Origin: Setomelanomma holmii
Lineage: Eukaryota > Ascomycota > Dothideomycetes > Pleosporales > Phaeosphaeriaceae
Assembly (NCBI GenBank): GCA_010015745.1
Contig: ML978156.1
Coordinates: 1-64,000 of the forward strand
Direction of reading: 5' to 3'
Length of the DNA stretch: 64,000 nt
Shown: one piece after another, positions 43,212-55,600 of the stretch
How positions within the stretch are numbered: the stretch's first letter is position 1
How the letters are laid out: each line of letters opens with the position of its first letter
The notes under the pieces: model-generated
Database searches by the model: none
The model's input: only the letters and a program-made list of their open reading frames with translations
Told to the model about the DNA's origin: nothing
Position numbers and translations under genes: made by a program

Positions 43212-44567
43212 ATGCATGATCATCGTCCACCAAGGGGACCAAGACAGACCGTAGGAGCTGAGGAGTCGCACTCGAACAACAATACTATGGCGCCGTCACA
43301 GAGCTTCCCGTCGCCTTCAAGGCAGCACTCAGAAGGTGTGTCCACATATGCCTAACTCTCCACGCCCGAAGACGATACATGTCATCTCTCCAATCGATCG
43401 CATAGAACCTCAGCTGACAAGCCTCTCACAGAATCATGGGTAGAGATTGGCTCTGGTCCATCGTCAGCATCCCTCTCCTCTGCCGCTGACGAGATCATCA
43501 CAACTGGCCTCACCGTGCAGCACGACTCGAACCTCCACCGACGACCCAGACGCACGCGAGGCGGCGGGCAGTTCTCGATAGGCACCGGACACCGCGTTAC
43601 AAATGCAGGGGGGAACAGCAGTCAGGAAGAGTACGAGGAGAGTGAAAGCGAGTCGGACCGGGTCATGACGTCCTCCACTGAAGGTGTAGGACCATCACCT
43701 CTCAGGCACGAAGTCAACCGCCCATCTCGAAGTCCGCAGTCCGTTGCTTCTTCGGAAACCATGTCGGAGAGGGAGGAGGATGACGAAGACGACGAGAATG
43801 CTACAGCAGTAAACTACCCTAGATCACGCCGGCAATTTGAGCCGCGACCCAATGCTTTCTCGCATCCAAGCAGCCAACAGCCGATACGGTCACAGTCTGG
43901 CACTGTGCAGCCGCCACGTCGGAACCTGTCGCGTCCATCGGCAGCTACACGCCAACACTCATACCCACAGCACACGCCGTATAGCGCGGTAGCTCCGAGC
44001 TACCAGCCCAACCATGACGAAGCACTCCGCGCCAGCCTGTCCACCCTCCTCACCGCAGCTGCTGCAGTGCGAGGGCTTCCCAAACCAGGCCAGCCCCGCT
44101 CTCAGCAACCTGGCTCCGCTCGCGTCAACCCAACAACGCTACGCCTGGTGCCGGAATCTGTAGCGTTGGGTGACGTGCCAGAAGAGTCCTCAGTCGCTCC
44201 CTCATCACCATGTACAACAAGCAGCAATCCCTCCGATCGATCCAAGCGGAAAGATGTGCGGAGCAGTAGCAAAGAGTGTCGCGCCATCAAGAAGGCGCGG
44301 AGGTCAGGTCCCATCATCGAGGAAATCAGTCCCACGCTGCTCACTTGGGTCGTCAGCGCAGGCGTCGTTGTGCTTGTTAGCGCTCTCAGCTTCTCAGCTG
44401 GGTATGTCGTTGGCAGAGAAGCAGGACACGCCGAAGCCATGGGCCAGCTTGGTGCTGCCGGCGCAGAGGCTGGTAGCTGTGCAAGAGAAGCTGCAAGTGG
44501 TGTCAAGGAGACGGGTTTGGGACTGAGGAAGTTGAGGTGGACGGGTGGTGCGGGCATTCGCGCTTAA
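43212..44567 (+). CDS. tail-anchored, Ser-rich hypothetical protein
   Basis: Exons 43212-43335 and 43432-44567 (96-bp intron with GCTGAC) give 419 aa. The first exon was inferred because splicing joins HSE to ESWVEIGSG in phase and supplies an ATG. Most of the chain is disordered with Ser/Arg/Gln/Pro bias and an acidic DDEDDEN patch. Residues about 345-375 (LLTWVVSAGVVVLVSALSFS) form one transmembrane helix, followed by a Gly/Ala-rich tail of about 45 residues. WVEIGSG-type N termini and such tails occur in uncharacterised fungal proteins. The layout suggests a C-terminally anchored protein of ER, mitochondria or peroxisome. Confidence 0.65.
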
Positions 44568-44839
44568 GCACCCCATAGAGGTTGATGACGAGTAACGAAC
44601 ACAGCAGTATGGCATAGCGCGTTTAGTCATTGCAGCATGGTTTGGTGCATGCACACAGTTTAGCCACTTAGGATTTCGGCGGCGTTTTCGATTCACATTA
44701 GTAGCGTTTACCTCGATCGGGCACGTGTTGGGCCTGGATATGTTGCAGTGCATGTAGATGGAGTTGTGGGCACGACTCCAATCAAACTAATCTAAGATGA
44801 GACAGTCAACTTAAATGCACATCTGCTGTGGAATCCATA

Positions 44840-45173
44840 TCAGTGAGAAAGAAGTCCTTTAACGTCCACACTCTGAGAAACGCGTGAACAGTTCCTGCCG
44901 GAACGATCGATTGCCCACGAGAAATGGAGGCCACGCTGGGCGGCGTCGAGCTGCTGCTTGAGCAGGGCCTGCTGCTAGGTGACGCGCGCCGGCAGGGCAT
45001 CGAGGTTGGAGGATGGACTCGGCAAAGACAGTAATGCGACTTCTCTTTGGTTGAAGTAGCAGAGCCAGCCCGTGACGATGATCACATCTGTTGTAATTGA
45101 GCGAGTGTCTAGATGTATGCAATCGGCAGGCGGACTTACCCGTGCGTTGGATAGACCAGGAGTGGAGAGTCAT
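44840..45173 (-). pseudogene. possible small gene with intron and an in-frame stop
   Basis: An ATG at 45173 opens MTLHSWSIQRT. A consensus GTAAGT intron (45088-45139) joins it to VIIVTGWLCYFNQREV. The frame meets TAG at 44975-44977, yet continues coding-like with QQALLKQQLDAAQRG to a stop at 44840-44842. Either a 48-aa protein or a broken one of about 93 aa. I do not recognise it, and chance is possible. Confidence 0.25.
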
Positions 45174-46855
45174 ACGCTATGGTGAACAACGCGCGTAGAT
45201 TTCTGTTCGTCGAGCGACGGAGAGTCTGCCGGATGTCGGATTTTGGCCAACGGTGACGGTGTATATGAGATGCGGGGAGAAGACCTCACTCAGTATGGCT
45301 TAATCAAGAGATGGACCGCTTTACCCGCGCAAAAGTTGAAGGTATGAGGCCGGAAGATGCGGGTTCGAGTCGCGCCATATCCAGTTACTTTTTTTGTTTC
45401 TCTTGATCGGCTTTAGGTGAATGAAATTTGTTTGGTAGATTTTAATCCCGCGCTTCCTGCTGATGTACATCGTGAACGGGGGTGAGATGATATGTTTGCT
45501 TTGCATTGCGTTTATTTGATCATCGAAAGTCCAGAGACCTGGCTTGCGTCTCGTGCTATTTTAGTGAGAATGGAACATGGACGGGCATAGGTTGTTGCAT
45601 TGTTCTGTAGGGTCTCACTGACGTCATGTCCTTATTCTCTTGCGCCGCATTAGTCCATTCCTCTTCCATTTAGACTTCACGAATTGCTCTCCTCCACTAC
45701 CGAGCGATTTGGTTTGGTTAAATCGCTCCTGGGCCGTCTCGTACGAGAAGGTATGTATGCTAGACTTCGAGCGTGCCGGGATCTCGATCTACTCTATCTA
45801 GTTACAGGAACACGTCGCAACGCACAGCAAATGGCAATGCACGAGGCTGAAGGCACCCAGGCCGGCACCCAAGCCTCCACCTGTGCACCGTGCTGTGGAA
45901 TGCAGCATTGTACCACTGCACTGGGACCGGTGAAGGCGGGTAGTCTTCTGCGGGATCTCTAGGCTGAATTGTAGTCATAGTCGGTGACGGGTATGCACCT
46001 TATGGTGCGACGCCTCTTCAGCAATGACACAAAGGACTTTGGAGACTCGAATCAAAAACGGCTCAAGCACACAGCAGGTAGCACAGTAGTTGAGCCTCGG
46101 TGAGACCGGGACAATATGTGAGGCGCAATGTCGCTCACGGTTCCAATGTGAGCCTTCGCCCGCACACCACACTACTACGTCTGGAGGGCAAATAATCAAG
46201 GTTGATCCAGCTGTAAGCCACGACCAAGCTCCTCTAATATCTAATCATTGCAATCACATCAGCGCATACATCCAGTCGGAGTTGCAGCTGAAAGCCACCC
46301 CCTCGCGGATCCACCTTGGATATTTACTCTCCATACGTTGTATCTGAGCCTATGCATGGCGTTCGATCAGGCTGTTCGCCTCGCCAGCTCATCGCCTGCG
46401 CTGAATTCACCTCTTTAGGATCGAGAGCAGTGAATAGTTACAAGGCGAAAATAGGGGAAATTTCTCGCAGTGAAAGAGTCGTTGAATGAGCGTGGATTAC
46501 AATGCTAATATTGCCACAAAATTCGGAAGTGGCCAAAGGTGTCAGGTCGGAATGCCCAAGGCTGCCTGTAACTCAGGAGGACTTCCTAGAAGGCTGTGCT
46601 CATGCACGTCTAGTGAAGCTGCGTACAAGCGAGATTCGTGGAAACCAGCGTGGTTGCGCGTTACTTTGCGCATTGCTGGTACCCAATACGCGCATGAGGG
46701 CTTGACGCAGGTTAAGAAGCCTTGGAGACCCAGGTGAAGCTCATTCTGTTCTTTACACTCGTCTTCCGATTTCTTTCAAACGTCGCAAGGCTTCCAAGTC
46801 ACAAGTCACAGCCGAGCCACGTTCACTAATTAGACACATTGTTTGAAAATTCCCA
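45174..46855. other. intergenic, no gene seen
   Basis: Contains a tRNA T-loop-like GGTTCGAGTC near 45361-45370 that does not fold into an acceptable tRNA. Otherwise short frames only. The right part is the promoter of the SesA-like gene. Confidence 0.4.
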
Positions 46856-48523
46856 ATGTCTGCTCCAGCCATGGCAGAGATCATCGGAATTGTTTCAGCG
46901 TCTATCACCATGGTCGAAGGCACTATCAAGCTTATTGATGTCGTTAGAAGCAAGAACGACGCCCCCAAGTCGTTCGAAAGGATAGCAACGTACCTTCCCG
47001 TTCTTCTTATCAATATCAGAATCATCGAGAAACGTCAACATAGCATTACCGAGCAGGACAGATCACGAATCAAACCTCTTATCGACTCTTTCCATGCTTA
47101 CGCATCACGCCTCCAAGACCTCGTGAGCTGTTGTCACCAGGACGGGCCATTGCCAACTTTGCAACGGTATCTCAAGCACATCCGGTCCATGGTACATCAG
47201 GAAACCGCGGCAGGTGTGTTCTCTCATATGAACACTTGTGTGCAGAATTTATTCCAGATCAGCTCGCTGCAGGCCTCCGACGAACAGCGCACCCAGCTCG
47301 AACGCATTTCTGAAGAGGTTCTGGATCGTGAAAAAGCCACACTTGCTGGAGAATGTACTGGAACGAGTAGTTACTACAATCATGGCAACGCAGGCCACAA
47401 TATACAGCAAGGAGACCAGATGTTAATTCTCAATGGGAACATCAGCCCGAGTGGGGGAAGCGCGCAGACGGCCTACAATCAGACCAATTACAGCAGTAGT
47501 GACAAGAAGGGTACGAGTGGGATATGATTCTCTTACGATCTCATATTGGATTAATCCTAACGGATGTTTTGCAGCCATACTGCTAGAAAATTGTGCTATT
47601 AATTTCTACCTCTCCGACCCACAGTGCACATCAGAGTCGCCCTCTCCTCGTTTGCAAATTCCACAAGCACGCATCGAATCCATCATGCCACATTCTCCAT
47701 CACCATATTCATTGTCGAGACGATTGCAGGATGATCAAGTGGGGAGCACTGATTGGGCCTTTGCGAATGGGAGTGCCATGCAATTGCCTCGACGTTCTCA
47801 CGATACTGCAGAATCACTAGCGCGGCCACCAGATCCACATGTTGTGGACGTCAAGACCATCCCCTTCCGCAGATTGACAGGAGGACAAGAGCATATCAAA
47901 ACCAGCAACGAGTACTGGGAGCGTCTTACCTGGACTTCGTACCGGGAATACAGGGCCATGTACGAGGCATGCAAAATGCCAGATGGACGAGTATCATGTA
48001 CGTACCACTCCACTACATTGCGATTTCCTTGTCAAGACTGACGCCTCCTCGTCAAGTTCAAGGATATCGACAGGTCATCCCGCATGACATATCCAACGCG
48101 AGTTTACGCGACTATTGGTTTCGCTTGAGTCCGGATAAAGACATCAACGTAGATCAAGTAACCTTGACGCAGCCGCTTGTGCTTGCCGTCTGTTACATGC
48201 TGCACGTCGAAAGCTTCTCCAATCTCATGCCCCAGTTCTCCAGGACCAATAGGAGGCGCATTGCGAAGGAGCGTCGTGCACTTCTGGATTTGTACAATGA
48301 GTGGGTCAACTGTCAGTGTGGGCATAATTGTAAGCGACGGTGGAACTTTGCAAATGATATAGGCATCTCTCGCGTTGTCGAAGAGAGTTCGAAAGGCTGC
48401 GAGATTGAGTCTCTTCTCGCAAAGACGCGATATTATGGGCTATCGGACCGTAAGAATGCGAACAAACTGGAAGCTATGCGCGAAGCTTGGAAATCAAGAC
48501 GTGGCAAATGTACAAATACATGA
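46856..48523 (+). CDS. SesA/NACHT-N-like cell-death domain protein with amyloid-motif-like segment
   Basis: Exons 46856-47510, 47575-47997 and 48057-48523 give 514 aa. Intron 1 (64 bp) has a strong CCTAAC branch and TTTTGCAG acceptor, joining the frames that otherwise look like two genes. The N terminus MAEIIGIVSASITMVEGTIKLIDVV and the helical region to about residue 160 match the SesA/NACHT-N-type domain of fungal NLR-linked death effectors. Residues about 172-212 are rich in Asn, Gly, Gln and Tyr with quasi-repeats NHGNAGHNIQQGDQ, like the amyloid signalling motifs that follow such domains. The 300-residue C-terminal part (WTSYREYRAMYEAC, RDYWFRL, CQCGHNCKRRW) is not recognised. Likely role: incompatibility or immune-type signalling (inference). 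If intron 1 is skipped, the protein ends at 47527 (223 aa). Confidence 0.65.
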
Positions 48524-48593
48524 CCCAACATACTCCAGGAAAATTCCATGCGTGGAAGCCAGTCCCACACCCATCTCACACTCGATGCTGCAA

Positions 48594-49492
48594 CTATGTT
48601 CTAAGAGACGCAATACTACTTCGGGGACGCACATTTTTCTTGATTCTATTATGGCGGCGGCGAAAGTACGCGACCACACCGACCAAGACCAGTATGCTTA
48701 GTACTCCCACCGGTACTCCGATCTCGATCCCCAATATTGTGCGATTGTGAGATGCCTTGGACTTGTCAGCCTCGACATGTAAATATGAAATGACTGAACT
48801 TCTCCATACTTGCGACTTAGCGCTTTGGCCGCTCGGCGTGTTGATTTGGGTGTTACTAAATGCAGAAGATGGGTTAGGCTGCAACGTTAGCGCCATGGAT
48901 GTCATGGTGGTGCGAGCCGCAACGATGCCATCAATCGGAAAGCCGTATGCTTGAGCTAGACCGGTAGCTGAGAATATTATAGTGCCCATCGTGCCATTTT
49001 GGTAGGTTTGGACGAGGGTGCTTGAGATGCTCGAGAAGCACGTGCCTCCTGAGAACGGGCGGTCAGAAGGTGCATTCTCATTCGGATGAAATGAATAGGA
49101 CCTAGCACGTCAGCAGGGCGAAATGGCTTAGCTGTGGCTAAGTACCTTTGACAGCATACTCCGTGCGTAATCGTGCCATCTACCACCGAAGTCGACGCTA
49201 CAGAATATGTCTCTGGACATTTGAAAGGGCTAAATCCAGCGGACACCGTTCCGGCGAGGGAATTGAGATAGCTTTTCACCCACTCCTTGGGAAAGCAGTC
49301 AGTGTAGAGCTGACCCATTGCGGGAGACGGATGGTTCTGGTAGATCAGATAATTTTCTGCCGAAGGCAGCATGGTAAGGGAGTCTCCACATTGGGGAGGT
49401 AGAGGGAACGGCGTGGGGAGTGCTGGCGCATCTGATACGTATGTCGTCTGCATTCGCGAATCACGCCGGATAGTGCGCGGTGTCAAAGACAT
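48594..49492 (-). CDS. secreted-ectodomain single-pass membrane protein, fungal wall-sensor-like
   Basis: Exons 49146-49492 and 48594-49101 (44-bp intron) give 284 aa. The ectodomain has a CGD, DCFP, KCPETY, HGVCCQR and TCFSS cysteine series, as in a common fungal family with a CPxxY...CC pattern. A Ser/Thr-rich stretch precedes a transmembrane helix (IGVPVGVLSILVLVGVVAYF, about residues 240-260) and a basic tail RRRHNRIKK. No classic N-terminal signal peptide is present; the helix may act as the membrane signal, or the true start may lie elsewhere. Tail-to-tail with the SesA-like gene, 70 bp apart. The function is unknown; a surface or wall-stress sensor is a guess from architecture. Confidence 0.6.
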
Positions 49493-52400
49493 TTTGTGAG
49501 TGCGACTTCAAGAACCGGCCAACACGGGGCTGCTCGCTATATGTGGGCGCCCGGAGGAATATCCACCAATTCGCCGCACGGAGTTACCATTGTTTCTAGC
49601 TGACGAAACCTTTAGAAATGCGAGCCTCCAAATCTCGAAGATTCCATAGCAGCGCCCGCTTTGATCGGGATTGACTCATCTAGGGGACGTGCGACGGGTA
49701 CATACAGCTATGATGCCAGCCAAGTTTAGGCGTTGCCGATAGCCAGCCCTGAAAACCAGGAAGCAGTTGGACGAAACCGGATTGGTACATGAACATAGGG
49801 TCCTTCGAATCCTGCTGCTAGTGGAAGACGTTCGCCGCAAGTCGGAAGTGGAATGTTGTGCGACAAATCCCAAGCAGGGAGTGGAGTGAAAGGGTTTCGA
49901 AACATTGATTGACGAACGGATCAGGTTGCCTCTTTCCACTCGCACAATCAAATTAAATTAACCGAGGATCGCGGACTCTCATCTTTCGAGACTTTCGTGC
50001 TTTCGTTCGGTCCTTCAGTGAGATGGTACGAAGATATTGTTGCGGTTGTGCTTTTGCATCAGCGCATGCGTCCCCGGCGTCCTTCACTCCGAATGACATG
50101 CTTAAACGAAGGGGCAGGCCAAACCAGTAATCAGCTGGACGAATCAAGACCAAGGCTCGAGCGGACCTGAATCGCCCCTGGCGAGGTGGCTGCAACCTCT
50201 GGCCAGGCAGTTCTCAAGGTGGGCTGCGGACTTGGATTGCCGGATGCAGCGTACTCCCATGAAGGGGGCGAGAAGCGGTCCAGCTGTGCCTGACTTCTGG
50301 TCTTTTTAGAGCCGCTTTACGGGTGGGCCGTTCTGATTGTCTCGTCCCATCACCAGTAATCGCCATCTGCGCACCGCCACGTGTCACTTGAGATTCACCA
50401 TTCCGGTTGAACCAGTACACAAGGAGTTTTGGATCGTTTTGTCCTTTCATCTTAGTGTACTAAGCTTCTGTTTGTTCGACTTTGAGCAGCAAGCGTTGAG
50501 GTGTATGCTTTGTGACGTTGTCGGCTTCACGGACTATTGAGTAAGTCTTAGCGGTCTTCACTTCTCCAGCGAAGCATGCGGGGGGGCCTAGGTCTGTGTC
50601 ATGATTAACTGCAGAAGAATTAATACTACTGTGAGTCATATACAGTAACGGGAGGGTGAGCTGAGAAATTTGTTTTGGGTAAGGCTGGGGAAGCGACACG
50701 CTAACATTGAGGTGTGCTGGTAGGCGCAGCGCCATCCGACCGCGTGGGGTATTTGCCGCCCGCATGAAGCCTTCGCGACGAACCCGGTATCGTCAAGATC
50801 ACGATGCAGCTGGACCGGACAAAATGGACGTGTAGCTTGACCGTTTATGTGATGTTGAGAACACCTATACACCGATTCCTGAGCTTACACTATTTCGGTT
50901 TAGCGTCAATAGTATCATGCTGAGGGTTCTGCCTTGCCGTCTGGAAGTGACCACAGATGGCCTATCGACGCTTATTCGATGTACGCTGATGGGTATCGCG
51001 AGTGAGGGGAACTTGCGAGCCTATGCAACTTTGCATTGAGAAAGTTTCTCTTGCAGCATCTGCAAATCGCAGCGGCTGCAGTGTCAATTAAGAGGGCTCG
51101 TATTGTGCAGTGTGATTCAAGAAGAATTCTGTCCGCGAAATCGTCTCAATATAAAAAAAATTCTATGAAATTTCGGTGGTTTTGCTGTGTCCCAAACGAG
51201 AGTTATCGAGGCAAGAGCCCCATGCGCTACGAGTATATGTGCGTATCCAGATGTAGAGTACTGGGTGATATAATTTTGGAAGCGAGGTGACTGCGGTCGT
51301 GTGGAGGTGCAGTCCAACACTTCATGGTGGAAGGCATGTCTGCAAGTAGGCTGAGCTTGCGGCAGATAATGTAGAAGCTTCAGGCAGCAGATGAAAGTAG
51401 AAGTATCGGTTAATGTGTAGAATAAGGAAGGGGAATCGTGGTGAGATGAGCATCATCTTTATTTCCTATAGATCTGTGGAGATCACGTCATGAGCCTAGC
51501 TGGCTCAGCTGAACATCAACGACCTCTATTGTTGAGGTGCGTCTCGATACACTTCAGCGCATATGTGTGAGGAAGGAGTTCGAGCACGAAAAGTGTAAGC
51601 CTGTCAAAACAATTTCGACTAGAAACACACAGACACTAATGCGTGTGGAGAGGAGACTAGCCCCTTTCCTGGTGTAGAGCAGGCTGATACAATATTGAAA
51701 CTACAGAAGATGACTTGGCTGGAGCGAGAGGTTACCTCTTTCGAGCTACGTGGAGCTAGTCGCACGGTTATCAGATGCAGCTCGGTTCCAGCGCCTTATT
51801 TGCTCGGCCTTTGGATGTATTCCAGCATCCCCAAACATTCTTCCCAACACGGAGGCTTAGGAAGTGCCGCAACGAACTGTGAGATTGACCTGCTTCAAGG
51901 TTCATGATATTCGTCTCAATCTGCCCTGTCTGACTAGCAGGAATAGATTATCAGATGCTCGGTAGCAGTCGTTTGTTAAGAAAGCCGTGCCCAAAAACCT
52001 GTTAGCTTGATCAAGCCAGTCCTGTTAGTTTTCACAAGGCGTCTGCCGATCATTTGCGCCAGCTCTCTCACACACATCCTTTCCAAACCCCTTTCAGGTA
52101 GCCATGAAGTTACAACGTCTGCTCTTGCTCCCACATTCAGCCAGCTGAAAATGCGACGGTGACGTCTGCTGCACAAACGATGCGAGATTTTGTTGCTCTA
52201 CTTCGAGCATGCGGTCACAGTGCAGCTGATTCGCTCTCCCCTGTGTCGAATTGGCGAATCAGGGCGTCAAGGTCTACCTAGGTACCAGCGCTGATTTGCA
52301 TATCCTACTGAGGGCGTGTGAAATGGTTACCTGACTAGGTTAAGCGCCGTGATGTTCGTTCAACTTATGCTAGATAACCATGTACCCTTACTACCTCAGC

Positions 52401-52677
52401 CAGCTTTCCACGTAGCCTCAATATAATACGAAATTAGTGGATCCAAGAATCAGCCGAGTCCACGAAGTCATGCTAGTAGTATCGATCGAATCGCGCGACA
52501 GATCTCATTCGAGCTACACATTCCGCTGCTCTACTCTGGGTATTTTCAAAGATCGCAATGCCATACCGTCCCATGCGTGACAAAAGAAACAATCAGCGTC
52601 GAGATTTACAATAGGGCCTCGCTCCATATCCAAGACTGGCCGAGTAAATACACAGACTTGTTTTCTCTTCCAATCTC
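49493..52677. other. 3.2-kb region without a supported gene
   Basis: Longest frames are about 100 codons and show no domain, signal peptide or convincing splice sites. I see no inverted ends, tandem array or transposase remnant. It separates the membrane protein gene from the kinesin gene and may hold the latter's 3' untranslated region at the right end. Confidence 0.4.
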
Positions 52678-55600
52678 TCACGCGCTCTCCTCACTCCCCT
52701 CGCTCGAAAAGTAACTCTGATCCAGCCTCAAAATCCACTCAATCTTCTCCCTCTCACTCCTCGCTCTAAAAAGATACGTATTCCTCTTCGCAAACACGGC
52801 GAAAATTGTGTCTTTACTTGCTTGCCCTGCGCCGTTCGCCGCATTCGCACTGCCGTTCATCAACCGCGCGATCTGCGGCGAATGATCAACTCTTGCCGTG
52901 CTAACGTTGACAGCGTTGAATTCGTCGCCATCGGTAGAGTATATGTGGAGGTATGGTTTGCGTAGCTCGACAAACCGTCTGATCCAGCGCGTATTCGTCG
53001 GATCAGGCGTGAGCAAGTACGAACTCTTCATGAGATTCGGATTCTTGGGCACAAAACGGACAGTAGCTTGCAAGCTCGGCGCTGGCGCTGGCATGCCGGA
53101 TGGCGACGGCGATCTCGGCGCGAATGCAGCGCCGTTGGATGGTGGTTCGAGGTTCGTTGGGTTGAGGATGATTTCTGCTGGGGTGCGTTTGGTTTGCCAG
53201 AGCTTAATCACTTTCTCCAGCAATGCCCTCTGCCGATCGTCGAGCTCCGTGGCAGGCAAGGAAGCGAAGTTTGAGATTTGCAATGCCTTAGAGGACAGGA
53301 CGGAGCGCGCAGTTTCAATTTCGGCGATGCGGTGGCGCCGCTTGGATAGGTCGATGAAGTCTCGCACGAGTGAGACGCCACGCGGGACCCAGCCAGCGAG
53401 TTGTTCTTCGCCCTTGATGTAGTCGTCGCGCGTGTTCATGCGCCACAGATCGGTGGCGCGCTTGACGGATGTTGGGCGGATGGCGATGTTGAAGATGCCG
53501 ACGGTGGAGTGGACGATTTTGACGGGGTTCCATATTGTGGCTAGGGAGAAGAGGGAGGTTTGGCGGACGAAGGTGCGGCTGCGGATTTGCATGCCGAGGT
53601 CAAGAGCAAATGTCATGGGCTCGACTAGCTTTGCGGATGTGACGTCGAAGAGGAGAGTAGCCTGGACACGATATCCCTCTTGCGTCGCACGGTCCAGGAC
53701 GAGTGAGCCATGAGCGGTGCTGTCCCATCGGCCTACAAATTTGACGTTCGATGTACCATCAGCATGGTCTCTGACCACAGGCGGTGCCACCAAGTCGATT
53801 GGAACTTCTTTGACAGGAGAGCCCATGCTAGGTGAGTTGCCAGCCGAGTCGATCAGACGAATGCGTCCCATACGCATTGAGCTGACATTCTGCCACTGCA
53901 GTGTATCTCCGGAAGTGTGTGTAAGATTGACCACAACGCGACGAGCCAAACCTTGGTGAAGCTGATATACTCCAGTATCCATGATACTGCTCTGTGTGAC
54001 ATCGACCGGCTGATATGTTCCGTCGTCTGTGATCTCTTGGACTTGAATGCGTGAGAAGATGTCGTGGGTATCTTCGGTATAGAATTCTGTCTCTGGCAAT
54101 CGTGCATTCCGACGCTTTTTCTTCGGCTTGTCTGCTGTGTCGCGCATGTCGTCCCAGCTAAGAAGTTTGTCGAGGTGTATCTCCGTGACTTTTGCAAAGA
54201 TGGAAACTCGAAGGAAGATGTCTCGAGGGCTGGGATAGGGCACGCTCATGCTGTGCATGCTTTCGAACCGGACTGGACCTTCGTCAAAGTCGGTGATCCA
54301 TGTAGTGGTTGTTGCACCACTCTCGTCTGAGATGCCAGGCAAGAAGAGGACGGCGTGCACTTTGGTGCCCTCTCGTTCAGGAAATCCTACAAACTCGTGC
54401 ATGCCGACATTGAATTTCAGGGTGGTTGATGGCGCCTCTGCTGATGATGGCTCGAGGGACAAGCGGATGATGCCTATCGGATTTGTTGTGTAAGGTGAAA
54501 TGACATCGAGGCTGAAGTCTCGTACCCTCGATTCGAAGACAGCCGCAAGCGGAACGTCCACGTCGCCTATCCGTGAGAATTCTGGCATACAAGGTTCTGA
54601 GAAAGGTGACTCGGGGTTGAAGTGCTGTAGATATTCGGGTCGGTTCATGTACTGGTTGATCTGATGCATCCTTCGCACTCGTTGGCGCAGCTTCTGCAGG
54701 GACCATAGGTGAACGACCTCGTTTCTGAAGTCGATAACGCGCACACCAACGCATGGTTTTGACGCGCTTTCCAGACAATCGTCCTCTTCGCCTGGTATGC
54801 CCATGTTGACAAGGTCGTACGATGACGGAACGCAGTGACCGACGTCGACTATGCAGAACTGGAAGACAACCCTCTTGCCCATCTGCTGGCTCATGATCTG
54901 AGCCTCCTTAAGAGTCGCCGCATTCTGAAGAATGGTCTCGGCCATGGTGACATACTTGCGACGCCGCCATTGTTGGAAGGCCTTGGTCAGCTCCAGCTTC
55001 TTGTCGTCTTGCTCTTCTACCGCAGGAGCTTCGCTTGCTTCGGTGGCGGACTCATGTCCGAGTTCCTTCAATTGCCGCTCGTACGCCTCTTTTTGTTCCT
55101 GCATTTGCTGCTCCATCTCCAACTTCGCAGCGCGGAGTTGCTCCAGCTCTGTCTTAGCCTCGGCATCCGCTTTCAGCTTGGCTTGATAGTCGTCCTTCTG
55201 CTGTTCATATTTTTCTTGCATGTCGTCCCGCATATCTTGCATTTTTTCGCTGCCTTCATGCTGCGGTGTCGAGGGCATTGTGATGGCTGTATCGAGTGAG
55301 AAGTTGTCGAGAGTGCCCCCTGAGGCGTATTTCTCCCTCACAGGATATGAAGAAGTGGACTCCATGTCGTCGTCGTTCTGCCATATCCGACTCTCAGGGC
55401 GCTTCCGAATTTCTCGAAGTCGATTGAGGTCCTCGAAAAGTGCATCGAACTCTTCATCCGCAAGATCCTCAACCCGCTTATCTGAACCAACTAACACTGT
55501 GAGCGCCTCTCTCCGTGCGTAGGAAAATTCTGACTCTCGCCCGCGCTGCCACAACGCAGGAGAACTGGCTCTCGGGCTGTCAATGTCAAAATCTGAGTTT

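Noticed and set aside
45293..45379. tRNA-like sequence with GGTTCGAGTC and partly matching ends
   Set aside because: GTATGGC/GCCATAT could pair as an acceptor stem, but the T stem does not pair correctly and no D arm or anticodon arm forms, so no tRNA is called.
47433..48041. A separate gene starting at the ATG at 47685, apart from the SesA-like gene
   Set aside because: A consensus intron (47511-47574, CCTAAC branch, TTTTGCAG acceptor) fuses it in phase to the upstream frame; a two-gene reading is kept only as an alternative.
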